A DNA stretch of 64,000 nucleotides, taken from Candidatus Zixiibacteriota bacterium. GTDB taxonomy: Bacteria > Zixibacteria > MSB-5A5 > GN15 > FEB-12. Shown one piece after another: positions 1 through 8,112 of the stretch (position 1 is its first letter; each line of letters begins with the position of its first letter). The position numbers and the translations under genes are program-made. The DNA lies in assembly GCA_024278935.1 (NCBI GenBank), contig JAJRSF010000048.1, forward strand, positions 62,001 through 126,000, read 5' to 3'. The notes beneath the pieces were generated by a model. The model was not told the DNA's origin. It worked only from the letters and a program-made list of their open reading frames with translations, and did not search any database.

Positions 1-140
1 ATTTCAAACAATGATTTATAGCTATACTTACTCCATATTGATTGACTTAAACCATTTCCAATTAAAATCGAAGATTTATTGAAATTTTCTTTAATTTCAT
101 CCCATGTAAATAAAGAATCGTCATTATAGTGATTGCTCAT
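1..140 (-). CDS. N-terminal fragment of a DUF4917-like protein (cut by window edge)
   Basis: The minus strand carries an ATG at 138-140 with a good ribosome binding site (GGAG, 6 bases upstream) and stays open to the window edge, giving 46 residues. The product starts MSNHYNDDSLFTWDEIKEN and contains ILIGNGLSQSIW followed by YKSLFE. A short N-terminal helix and then an (I/L)LGNGxS strand-loop with a downstream Y-x-S-L-F/Y is the pattern I associate with DUF4917 proteins, which resemble SIR2-like nucleotide-binding folds and often occur in defence or accessory loci. Only the start is visible, so the family call is tentative and the function unknown. Confidence 0.55.
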   Translation of the reverse strand, partial: MSNHYNDDSLFTWDEIKENFNKSSILIGNGLSQSIWSKYSYKSLFE

Positions 141-258
141 CTAATTCTCCAACTATCATTTACCGCTAGTGGTAATTAAATACCTCGCCACATTTCTACT
201 CAGTTTGGTTAACTTAAAATCGCATAATTTGTCTTGTTTGCCAATCACAAAAGATGAG

Positions 259-304
259 ATTGCCACAGCCAACAAGTCACAATGTGACAAGTTGGCTTCG
301 CAAT
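259..304. repeat. Interspersed palindromic element (ATTGC...GCAAT)
   Basis: Nested inverted repeat: outer arms ATTGC (259-263) and GCAAT (300-304), middle arms GCCAAC (268-273) and GTTGGC (291-296), inner arms GTCAC (276-280) and GTGAC (284-288) around an AAT loop, with an AA/AA mismatch. The framing GAGATTGCCAC...TTCGCAATGAC resembles the short extragenic palindromes scattered through many bacterial genomes. No gene is visible in the rest of 141-588 apart from the terminator at its right end. Confidence 0.55.
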
Positions 305-536
305 GACTGTGTTTACATTTCCTCTACAACTTTATAGTATATTCGTATTCCTTACTGTTCTATGAGAAGCTTTACATTTTATCAAGAGGAGAAGATGCAC
401 ATAAAAAAACGCTATATCGAAAAACGAACCCATTTTGCTGTAACGTTATGAGATCGGTTCAATTACAAGGAAAAAGTTGTTTTGAGATGTGGATAACTTT
501 TAAGAATACCTTTAGACTCCACTCAAGATGACTAAT

Positions 537-565
537 AAAAAAGGCAGGTCTCGGAAAGACCTGCC
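537..565 (-). terminator. Rho-independent terminator of the NuoG-like operon; dispersed hairpin copy 1
   Basis: Perfect 9-bp stem GGCAGGTCT (543-551) / AGACCTGCC (557-565) with a 5-base loop. Read on the minus strand it follows the stop codon of the 589-4329 gene and is followed by six T. The same hairpin, with the same loop TTCCG read in the direction of transcription, recurs at 10729-10749. Confidence 0.8.
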
Positions 566-588
566 CTACTATATATATAAAAGTCTAC

Positions 589-3500
589 TTACACATTAAT
601 CTCTTTGGTGCGGTCGGCGATGCGGGAGTCTATCTCCAAAATATTCGCAGCGTTCGCCGAAGTAGTCGATACATCGGTAGTGTACATCACAAATTGTGCT
701 TTGCCATCGGAAGTAGCAAATGGTGCCGACAATGGAACCGCGACGCCTGCTTTTTCCTGCATGTATGTAATCTCACTGGTCAACTCTTCAAAGGTGTTAA
801 TCGCACGATCGTAGCCAACGATAGACATCAACTTGGTAATGATTTCGATATTCGATTTACCGTTTAATGGTTCGCCAATTGGATTGGTAAACTGTTTCAT
901 ACCTGCCCAGTTTGTCAAGTGACCTTTCGACTCAAGGTATGATGACAACGGCAAGAAGACATCAGCCATCTGCACCGTTTCGTTTTTGAACATATCACCA
1001 ACAACTAAGAAATCAAGATGGTCAACAAATGCATTATACTCAGGGTCCTTGGCAGGGTTCTCGCCAAAGATAAATGCTGCCCGAATTTTATTGTCACGCA
1101 TCTTACGATTTATGTTCTGACCAGATTTCTCAATCGTACCTGAAATATCTTTTTGCCAAATCGCAGAAATTTCTTTCATCGCTTCTGTATCAGAAACAGG
1201 TCGTCCGCCCGGAAGAAGATGACGGTCATAGCCAGTGATTTTCATTCCTGTCTGATTACACTGTCCCGATGTTATCGCAATACCTGACCCATTAACACCA
1301 AGTTTACCAAGCATCAGCATAAGAGTGCCGAGTGCTTTGAGGTCATTGGTAGCACGGTCAATGCGACTATCCATATTATAGTAGGCGACAATTTTTTGCG
1401 ATGAGTCCGAAAGAACTTCAACAATCTTTTGAATTGTCTCAGCAGTCACACCTGAAATAGATGCTGCTTCATCGAGATCATGTTTCAAAAGTTCAGCTTT
1501 TACTTGTTCAAAGTTTGTAGTCTTGTCAGCGATGAAAGACTCATCAATTTTACCGGCTTTAATAAGTTCAGCCATGATAACATTGAGAAGAACTGTCGAT
1601 GTGCCACGCCGAGGGTCAGCCCAAGCCGATGCATATTGTACCAAATCAATTTCAGTAGAATTGATAACAATTGCTTTGGCACCATTTCGCATCCGACGTT
1701 TCATCTGCCATCCAAGTACAGGGTTCTCCGCAGTTGGGTTGCCACCGAGGAAAATATATAGGTCAGCGTTTTCAACATCTTTATTTGAAACAGTCGATGC
1801 TGTCGCACCGAGTATATTATCTAAAGCATGGTAGTCTGCCTCGGTGGTCAAACGTTGGAACGATGTAATATTATTTGTTCCAACTGCAGCACGAGCAAAC
1901 ATACCGGTAAGGTAGAGTTCTTCATTGGTAAGTTTAGGTGATGCCGTAATCAAAGTTTGGTCACGATCGGCATGTTCGTAAACATTTTCGATACCAGTTT
2001 TGATAGCATCAAATGCTTCATCCCATGAACACTCAACCATACGGTCACCTTTTTTGAGCATAGGTTTTGTTAGACGAGAACCATCAAGATAATGTTCATA
2101 GCCAAAACGACCTTTGACACAAAGTTCACCATGGTTCGGTTCAGAATCAGGAGGAGCGCCAGTGACAAAAAAGAGGTCAGGCGTTTTATGATTTATCATA
2201 ATGTTACAACCAACCGAACAATAGTTACAGACCGAAACGGTGCCTTCCATTTTCCATGGACCGCTTCTGCGGAAAGGCATTTTTTCATTCAAAGCACCAG
2301 TAGGACAAACGTCGATACAGTTACCGCATGAAACGCAGTTTGTCTCAAGCAATGGTTTTTCCATCGCAGGTTTGACAATTGTTCTGAATCCACGATTGAC
2401 AAAACCAAGGGCAGAGACGTTTAAGATTTCAGAACAGGTCATCACGCAACGTCCGCAACGGATACATTTGTTAGAATCAATTTTTATAAACGGATGACGA
2501 GTGTCAACTTTATATTTATTGTAAGCACCTACAAAACGGTTTGGATCGACTTCATATTCTGAACAGTAGTCACGCAAGTTACATGCGAGCGATACATCGC
2601 ATCCGCATTCAGCACAACGCATCGATTCCTGAACAGCGTCGTCATCGGTGTAGCCAACTTCGACTTCATCAAATGATTTCACACGGTTGGCAACAGGTAG
2701 TTCTATCATATGGTGACGTTCGGAAGTTTCCACTTCCGGTACATCTTCTCTTGTAATAGTGTGGAAGGTATCACGCTTACTTTCAAAACTATAGCCAATT
2801 GGCATGACAACATTATCTCTAATGTATGAATCAATCGCATTAGCAGCTTGACGACCTGCGGCGATAGCATCGACCGCATCGGCAGGACCCGTGACAACAT
2901 CACCACCGGCAAAAACGCCAGGGCGATCAGTGTTGAAGGTTCCTTCTTTGGCAACGATAGTTTTCCACGATGTAAGTTCGATTTGGTCGTCTGAATCAAC
3001 ACCGTCAAGATTTACATCTTGTCCAATGGCAGAGATAATCCAGTCTGCTTCAATCGCATGTTCGGAACCATCAATTTTGACAGGGCGACGACGACCTGAA
3101 TCATCAGGTTCGCCAAGTTCCATGCGGAAACATTCGATAGATTTCATACGACCATCTTTACCTACGTTAATAGATGATGGAGCCGCGAGGAATTCCATTT
3201 TGATGCCTTCTTCATCGGCAGCATCGATTTCCATAATATTAGCAGGCATCTCTTTGCGAGTACGACGATAGAGGATCACCACTTCGTCAGCACCTAAACG
3301 TACCGATGAACGGGCGGCGTCGAGTGCAGTGTTACCACCACCAACGACGATTACTTTACCTGAAATTTTTGGAGCAGTTTTGAGTTCGACCTGTTTTAAA
3401 AATTCAACACCCGAGAGAACGCCATCGACATCTTCGTTTTCGACACGCATCGGTTTACCAACCTGCGCACCAAGTCCGATGAATACAGATTTGAATCCAT

Positions 3501-4329
3501 CATCAAAAAGTGAATCAAGAGTAAAATCTTTACCGAGCGATATGTCAGTTTTTACTTCAACACCAAGCGATGTAATCCAGTCGATTTCTTTGGCGAGAAC
3601 ATCTTTTGGTAAACGATATTCCGGGATTCCGTAGCGAAGCATTCCGCCAAGTTTTGGAAGTGCTTCAAAAACAGTCGGGCGGTAGCCTTCTAAAATCAGA
3701 TAGTACGCTGCTGTTAAGCCGGCAGGTCCACCACCAATGATAGCGACAGGGATTCCGTTGTCCGGTTTAGTTTCCGGTTGCCACATTTCGCCAATCATAT
3801 CTTGGTCGGCGGCGTAGCGTTTGAGGAAATCAATTCCGACAGGTGCATCAATGACCGAGCGACGGCAATTGATTTCGCATTTGCGAGTACAGACACGACC
3901 ACACACAGATGGGAATGGGAGTTTTTCTTTTATCAGTGCGATTGCTTCGGTCGGTTTTCCTAAGTTGATAAGAGACATGTAGCCTTGAATATCAACATCG
4001 GCAGGACAGCCCAAACGGCAAGGTCCTAAGCAGTCGGCATAATGGTCGGAGACTAAGAGTTCCAAACATGTTTTGCGAGCAGCTTTTACTTTTTCCGAAC
4101 GGGTCTGGATTTTCATTCCTTCGCCAACTTTTGTCGCACATGATGGGGACAGTTTGTCGACACCTTCCATCTCTACAACGCAGAGAAAACAGGAACCATA
4201 CGGTTTCAGTTTGTCGTCGTTACAGAGCGTAGGAATATTGTTATCTATATTTTGTTCACGGCATACTTGAAGGATAGTTTTATCTTCCGATGCGGTCACT
4301 TCTTTTCCATTGATTGTCAGTTTAACCAT
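589..4329 (-). CDS. NuoG/GltD/formate-dehydrogenase-like fusion, large subunit of an NAD(P)H oxidoreductase complex
   Basis: This 1246-residue protein has, in order: a NuoG-type 2Fe-2S domain (Cys 36, 47, 50, 64), the H-x3-C-x2-C-x5-C 4Fe-4S motif (96-108), a GltD/NfnB-like cysteine domain plus FAD and NADPH sites (about 130-500; GGGPAG near 199, GGGNTA near 330, then YRRTRKEMPA), two ferredoxin clusters (CIRCGRCVMTC and CVSCGNCIDVC, 620-680), and a molybdopterin-oxidoreductase-like region from about 695 (CNYCSVGC). In active formate dehydrogenases the last region carries RLCH or RLUH after TNN; here residues 818-830 read TNNITSFQRLTTE, so Cys/Sec and His are gone, and the protein ends before the usual C-terminal molybdopterin-binding domain. 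I infer an electron-transfer subunit without Mo chemistry. It lies 3' of the NuoE- and NuoF-like genes in one operon. The likeliest role is an NADPH/NAD/ferredoxin transhydrogenase of the HydABC-related (Stn-like) type; the complex assignment is inference. Confidence 0.85.
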   Translation of the reverse strand: MVKLTINGKEVTASEDKTILQVCREQNIDNNIPTLCNDDKLKPYGSCFLCVVEMEGVDKLSPSCATKVGEGMKIQTRSEKVKAARKTCLELLVSDHYADCLGPCRLGCPADVDIQGYMSLINLGKPTEAIALIKEKLPFPSVCGRVCTRKCEINCRRSVIDAPVGIDFLKRYAADQDMIGEMWQPETKPDNGIPVAIIGGGPAGLTAAYYLILEGYRPTVFEALPKLGGMLRYGIPEYRLPKDVLAKEIDWITSLGVEVKTDISLGKDFTLDSLFDDGFKSVFIGLGAQVGKPMRVENEDVDGVLSGVEFLKQVELKTAPKISGKVIVVGGGNTALDAARSSVRLGADEVVILYRRTRKEMPANIMEIDAADEEGIKMEFLAAPSSINVGKDGRMKSIECFRMELGEPDDSGRRRPVKIDGSEHAIEADWIISAIGQDVNLDGVDSDDQIELTSWKTIVAKEGTFNTDRPGVFAGGDVVTGPADAVDAIAAGRQAANAIDSYIRDNVVMPIGYSFESKRDTFHTITREDVPEVETSERHHMIELPVANRVKSFDEVEVGYTDDDAVQESMRCAECGCDVSLACNLRDYCSEYEVDPNRFVGAYNKYKVDTRHPFIKIDSNKCIRCGRCVMTCSEILNVSALGFVNRGFRTIVKPAMEKPLLETNCVSCGNCIDVCPTGALNEKMPFRRSGPWKMEGTVSVCNYCSVGCNIMINHKTPDLFFVTGAPPDSEPNHGELCVKGRFGYEHYLDGSRLTKPMLKKGDRMVECSWDEAFDAIKTGIENVYEHADRDQTLITASPKLTNEELYLTGMFARAAVGTNNITSFQRLTTEADYHALDNILGATASTVSNKDVENADLYIFLGGNPTAENPVLGWQMKRRMRNGAKAIVINSTEIDLVQYASAWADPRRGTSTVLLNVIMAELIKAGKIDESFIADKTTNFEQVKAELLKHDLDEAASISGVTAETIQKIVEVLSDSSQKIVAYYNMDSRIDRATNDLKALGTLMLMLGKLGVNGSGIAITSGQCNQTGMKITGYDRHLLPGGRPVSDTEAMKEISAIWQKDISGTIEKSGQNINRKMRDNKIRAAFIFGENPAKDPEYNAFVDHLDFLVVGDMFKNETVQMADVFLPLSSYLESKGHLTNWAGMKQFTNPIGEPLNGKSNIEIITKLMSIVGYDRAINTFEELTSEITYMQEKAGVAVPLSAPFATSDGKAQFVMYTTDVSTTSANAANILEIDSRIADRTKEINV

Positions 4330-4337
4330 TGTTCACC

Positions 4338-5027
4338 TCAATCCTTCACCACAGCATCAAATCGGCAGACCGTAAAGCACTTGCCGCATTTAATACATTT
4401 GTCTTGTTCAATGATGTGTAGTTCTTTTTTGTCACCTAAGATAGCATCAGTCGGGCATGCTTTGGCACAAATTGTACAACCGGTACAAGCATCATTTATT
4501 GTATATTCTAAAATTGCCGAGCACACATGCGCCGGACATTTTTTATCTTTAATATGTGCGATATATTCATCTTTGAAATATTTCATCGTTGTAAGCACAG
4601 GGTTTGGAGCTGTTTGACCGAGACCACAAAGCGAAGCGTTTTTAATCTGTCCGCTTAACTCTTCGAGATTGTCTAAGTCTTCCATAGTTCCTTCACCAAC
4701 GGTGATACGCTCTAAAATTTCAAGCATCCGTTTGGTACCGATACGACAGAATGTACATTTACCGCATGATTCATCTTGGGTGAACGAAAGGAAGAACTTG
4801 GCAACATCAACCATACATGTTGTCTCATCCATCACAACCATTCCACCGGAACCCATGATAGCACCTGTTTTGTTGATTTCTTTATAGTCGATTTTTACAT
4901 CGCATAGGTCAGCAGGAATACAACCACCTGATGGACCACCCATCTGAACTGCTTTGAATTTTTTATCATCAACGATACCATCGCAGACATCAAAAATAAT
5001 TTCGTTGATTGAACAACCCATAGGCAC
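4338..5027 (-). CDS. NuoF/HydB-like flavoprotein subunit, 3' part (separated by an in-frame stop)
   Basis: This is the C-terminal portion of the NuoF-like subunit. The frame is open back to the TAA at 5046-5048 and continues the upstream fragment without a shift; the GTG at 5025-5027 is merely the first start-like codon. It carries the NuoF 4Fe-4S site (CGKCTFC followed by a distant CGLGQ) and a C-terminal bacterial ferredoxin with two clusters (CTGCTICAKACP, CIKCGKCFTVC), as in HydB/HndC of bifurcating hydrogenases rather than complex I NuoF. It accepts electrons from FMN and passes them to the iron-sulfur chain. It stops 8 bases before the large subunit gene. Whether it is made as a separate peptide, by readthrough, or the stop is a sequence error cannot be told here. 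Confidence 0.8.
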   Translation of the reverse strand: MPMGCSINEIIFDVCDGIVDDKKFKAVQMGGPSGGCIPADLCDVKIDYKEINKTGAIMGSGGMVVMDETTCMVDVAKFFLSFTQDESCGKCTFCRIGTKRMLEILERITVGEGTMEDLDNLEELSGQIKNASLCGLGQTAPNPVLTTMKYFKDEYIAHIKDKKCPAHVCSAILEYTINDACTGCTICAKACPTDAILGDKKELHIIEQDKCIKCGKCFTVCRFDAVVKD

Positions 5028-5045
5028 TTCGACTAAACCGGTGCG

Positions 5046-6095
5046 TTAAACTTTTCCGGCCATAGCAAAAACTTTTGTACCTTTGGAATCTTCGGTACCG
5101 TAGGCAGCATAAGCATCGCCACCGTTTAAAATAATCCATGGTACGTTTGCGAAAGTTTCTACATTGTTGATGTTGGTAGGTTTTTCCCAGAGTCCTGAAA
5201 TAGCAGGGAAAGGAGGGCGGAATTTCGGCATTCCACGTTTACCTTCTATCGAGGCAATCAATGCGGTCTCTTCACCACAAACCAACGCTCCGGCACCTTC
5301 TTTAATTTTTATATTAAAAGTAAAGTTAGTTCCAAAAATATTATCACCGAGGAAGTTTTTCTTTTTCGCTTGAGCAATAGCTTGACGAAGGCGTGCGATC
5401 GCTTTTGGATATTCAGCCCGACAATAAATATAAGCTGCATCAGAACCAATAGCGTAGCCTGCGATAATCATTCCTTCAAGAACTGCGTTTGGGTCGCCCT
5501 CTAAAATCGAACGATCCATAAATGCACCCGGGTCACCTTCATCGGCGTTGCAGATAATATATTTTTTATCACCTTTGGCTCCACGAGTGAAATTCCATTT
5601 TACACCGGTAGGGAAACCACCGCCGCCACGACCTTTGAGTCCTGATTTGATTACATCGTCGATGACATCTTCCGAAGTCATAGTAGTCAGAGCTTTTTTG
5701 GCACCTTCGTAACCACCACGTTCAATGTACTCGTCGATAGAACCGGGGTCAATAATACCGCAGTTCCGTAAAACGATACGAGTTTGATTGTCGATAAAAT
5801 TTTGTTTGTTGTCAGGTTTAACTGCTAACCATTCTTCGATTGTGTCATCTGAAAGAATTGCTTTTTCAACAATCTCTCCAACACGGTCAGGAGTGACTTC
5901 ACTATAGAAGACTGATTCGTCGGAACCGTTTTTGATTTCAATTAAGACTTCGCTATAACACATCCCGATACATCCTGTTTCTTTTAAAACAAATGCATTC
6001 GGATTTTCTTTGAGTTCATCTTGAAAAGCTTTATAAACTTTTTCACCACCGGCAGAGATTCCACAAGTGCCAAGACCTACTTTTACTGTTTTCAT
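5046..6095 (-). CDS. NuoF/HydB-like NADH-binding flavoprotein subunit, 5' part (ends at premature TAA)
   Basis: The first 349 residues of a HydB/HndC-like subunit. An N-terminal thioredoxin-like 2Fe-2S domain (Cys 11, then TGCIGMC) precedes the NuoF core with the FMN/NADH glycine motif GRGGGGFPTGVKW (about residue 155) and the GEETALIASIEGKRG segment. The family continues through AGKV-x-x-TGLVEVPMG; here AGKV is followed by TAA and then by RTGLVEVPMG in the same frame, so one codon (normally Lys or Asn) reads as a stop. Rejoined, the protein would be about 585 residues, the usual HydB size. The start at 6095 is 14 bases after the NuoE-like gene. The role is oxidation or reduction of NAD(H) on FMN, probably the bifurcation site in this complex family. 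Confidence 0.85.
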   Translation of the reverse strand: MKTVKVGLGTCGISAGGEKVYKAFQDELKENPNAFVLKETGCIGMCYSEVLIEIKNGSDESVFYSEVTPDRVGEIVEKAILSDDTIEEWLAVKPDNKQNFIDNQTRIVLRNCGIIDPGSIDEYIERGGYEGAKKALTTMTSEDVIDDVIKSGLKGRGGGGFPTGVKWNFTRGAKGDKKYIICNADEGDPGAFMDRSILEGDPNAVLEGMIIAGYAIGSDAAYIYCRAEYPKAIARLRQAIAQAKKKNFLGDNIFGTNFTFNIKIKEGAGALVCGEETALIASIEGKRGMPKFRPPFPAISGLWEKPTNINNVETFANVPWIILNGGDAYAAYGTEDSKGTKVFAMAGKV

Positions 6096-6109
6096 ATTTG
6101 TATTGGCTC

Positions 6110-6601
6110 CTATTTCTCTTCTTTGACTTTACGTTTATACTGACGTAAAATTTTACGGAGTTTAGGTGATGTTAACCGACCGTAGGTTTCATCGTTAATT
6201 AAAATTACCGGTGCGAGCGAACAGCAACCGATACAGGCAACCGAGAGAAGTGAAAATTTGCCATCATCGGAAGTTTCATCGTAATCAATATTCAGCTCAT
6301 CGGTGATTGTGTCACCGATAGGTTTAGCACCGTTTACATGACAAGCGGTTCCGTTACAAACTTTGACAACATATTTGCCGAGAGGTTTTGTGCGGAACTG
6401 TGCGTAAAAAGTTACGACGCCATAGATATCTGCTGCCGGTATACCGGTGATATGAGATATATAGTCGATCGCTTTTTCAGAGATATATCCATATGTATCC
6501 TGTGCTGATTGCAAGAGAGGAATCAAAGCACCTTCTTGACCGTCGTATTTCCACAAGTCTACATTGAAAGGTTTAAAATTATCAGACTGTTGTTGTGACA
6601 T
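6110..6601 (-). CDS. NuoE/HydC-like 2Fe-2S thioredoxin-fold subunit
   Basis: A 163-residue protein matching the NuoE family over its whole length: a helical N-terminal part (YGYISEKAIDYISHITGIP, then YGVVTFYAQF) and a thioredoxin-like domain with the four 2Fe-2S cysteines in CNGTACHVNGA and ACIGCCSLAPV. It docks to the NuoF/HydB-like subunit and carries one 2Fe-2S cluster, cytoplasmic. It is second in the operon, 12 bases after the Lrp-type gene and 14 before the NuoF-like gene. Order E-F-G and spacing indicate a single transcript and one heterotrimeric complex. No [FeFe] hydrogenase H-cluster motif is present in this operon, so it is not a standard HydABC. Confidence 0.93.
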   Translation of the reverse strand: MSQQQSDNFKPFNVDLWKYDGQEGALIPLLQSAQDTYGYISEKAIDYISHITGIPAADIYGVVTFYAQFRTKPLGKYVVKVCNGTACHVNGAKPIGDTITDELNIDYDETSDDGKFSLLSVACIGCCSLAPVILINDETYGRLTSPKLRKILRQYKRKVKEEK

Positions 6602-6613
6602 AGCAGCCGTCTC

Positions 6614-7108
6614 CTAAATTCTATCAAGGAATATGACATGATCCTGTTTGAACCGCAGGATCCCGTCAAGATTATTTATTTCAGTTTTCACAAAACGGTC
6701 GATTTTATCAAACGTTTCGTTTTTCAGTAATGCAATTAAATCGTAGTCACCCGAAGTTGGGGAGACAAAAAGTGTGTTATCGAAACTTTCAATTTTATTT
6801 TGAATATCTTCGCGATGTGCAGCGTTTGCTTCTATAAAAAGATAGCAGTAAGTATTCGTTTCATCTAAAACAAATTCTTTCTGATTATCCGTTTCAATAT
6901 TACAGACAGAGATTTCAGCAAAACCATCAAATGATGTTACTTTCGCTAAAGTCTTATCGTTATTATCAACTGCTTTAATCATCAGATGATAATGACCGTC
7001 GACCGCATCGTAATTTTGAAATATCGATTCATCCTGCAATTTTTCAATTGCTAGAGGAAGTTTTAGTTTGTCGTCAAACTTCACCAAATAGTAGGCAGAG
7101 TTGCTCAT
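6614..7108 (-). CDS. Stand-alone tandem Lrp/AsnC ligand-binding (RAM) domain protein
   Basis: A 164-residue cytoplasmic protein with no signal peptide or membrane segment. It appears to hold two alpha-beta sandwich halves: 1-75 (YYLVKFDD...YDAVDGHYHLMIKAV) and 85-164 (YCYLFIEANAAHREDIQNKI, then SPTSGDYDLIALL and LDGILRFKQDHVIFLD). The pattern of a G-x-Y/D-L strand followed by a helix and a final strand is that of AsnC/Lrp effector-binding domains. No helix-turn-helix is present, so it is not a classic Lrp regulator. It is the first gene of the oxidoreductase operon with a good binding site (AAAAGGAA). I infer a small-molecule sensor or allosteric partner of the complex. Confidence 0.65.
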   Translation of the reverse strand: MSNSAYYLVKFDDKLKLPLAIEKLQDESIFQNYDAVDGHYHLMIKAVDNNDKTLAKVTSFDGFAEISVCNIETDNQKEFVLDETNTYCYLFIEANAAHREDIQNKIESFDNTLFVSPTSGDYDLIALLKNETFDKIDRFVKTEINNLDGILRFKQDHVIFLDRI

Positions 7109-7530
7109 GAGAAATTCCTTTTAAGATTGTATCTAAAATATGATTTATTTTCTGAACGGTTAGTGGAAACAGGCTCGGTTGCAAAAGCGAGGCTTTGCCT
7201 CTGGTTGAGAAAAAATTCACAAATGCTTTTAAAAAAAACGTCATTTCTGACCTCTGGTAGTTAAAATGCCTGTTTTCATAAAGAAAACCATAATAGTATG
7301 GTATGCTTTATCTTGTCTGATTAACATACTAAATGATTGGAAAATAACAAGAAAATTCTAAAAATAATGGACATTTTTAGAGATAAAAGCATACTAAAAA
7401 GTACAGTTATGTTCATGGGTATTATGTCGGGTTTATTTTATAATTTAAAAGGTAAAGAATAATTTAATAACTAAAAAGTAATTACCGATAACATGAATAA
7501 GTTTAGTTACAAAAAAATGAAGGGTAAACA
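7109..7530. other. Divergent intergenic region
   Basis: This 422-base AT-rich region separates the minus-strand oxidoreductase operon from the plus-strand membrane protein. It must hold both promoters, but I see no convincing -35/-10 pair. A small hairpin, GAGGC-TTT-GCCTC (7189-7201), is the only structure noticed; no open frame with coding character was found. Confidence 0.4.
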
Positions 7531-8028
7531 ATGACTGCAAAAGAGTTCTACAAAAAATCTTTTTTATATCCGGTTTATGCACCGTTCATCGCACTTCCTT
7601 TCACTTTATTTGCTGCTAGAGCTATTACTAATTCAATTTTGCGTTTTATTGGAGGAGTAGCAACTTATACTCTTTTTACAGGTATAATATTAGCAATACC
7701 ATATTTAATAACTTATGGCATCTTAAGGTATCTGATGAAAGACAAAAATACTTGTAAGATAAAAAAGATATTGAATATATCTCCTTTACTGTTACTTTTG
7801 GTAGAATTAATTACATTCATTCCAATTTTATCTGACAATCTATTCTCAAAAAATCCCTATATAAATATTGCTTATATCACATTCATCACTTTGGGAATAG
7901 GTTATCTATGGATTGGTATTGTTTTTTATATTGGAAATAAGCTCGAAAAGAAAGAACAAAATTTCGATTTTATTAAGCCTGAAGAGATCAATCATCTTTC
8001 CCACAAAGCCCCTTCTTCTTCTCTATAA
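7531..8028 (+). CDS. Small four-helix membrane protein, unknown function
   Basis: A 165-residue hydrophobic protein I do not recognise. It has a short polar N-terminus (MTAKEFYKKS) and four predicted membrane segments at about 15-32, 38-62, 78-97 and 105-128, a basic loop KDKNTCKIKK between helices 2 and 3, and a charged cytoplasmic-looking tail. An AGGG-type ribosome binding site (AAGGGTAAACA) precedes the ATG. It stands alone, 84 bases before queG on the same strand. There are no catalytic motifs. Confidence 0.7.
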   Translation: MTAKEFYKKSFLYPVYAPFIALPFTLFAARAITNSILRFIGGVATYTLFTGIILAIPYLITYGILRYLMKDKNTCKIKKILNISPLLLLLVELITFIPILSDNLFSKNPYINIAYITFITLGIGYLWIGIVFYIGNKLEKKEQNFDFIKPEEINHLSHKAPSSSL

Positions 8029-8112
8029 TTCATAGTTATTTAAATTACAAAAGACACAGTCCATGCTGTTTTAACTTTTGGATTCAATACCACGACTTAC
8101 TATATTACTCCC

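Noticed and set aside
589-4329. Active molybdenum formate dehydrogenase
   Set aside because: The Cys/Sec-His site is replaced by Thr-Thr and the C-terminal molybdopterin-binding domain is missing.
589-6601. [FeFe] hydrogenase (HydABC)
   Set aside because: No H-cluster cysteine motifs are found in the large subunit; it has a GltD-type module instead.
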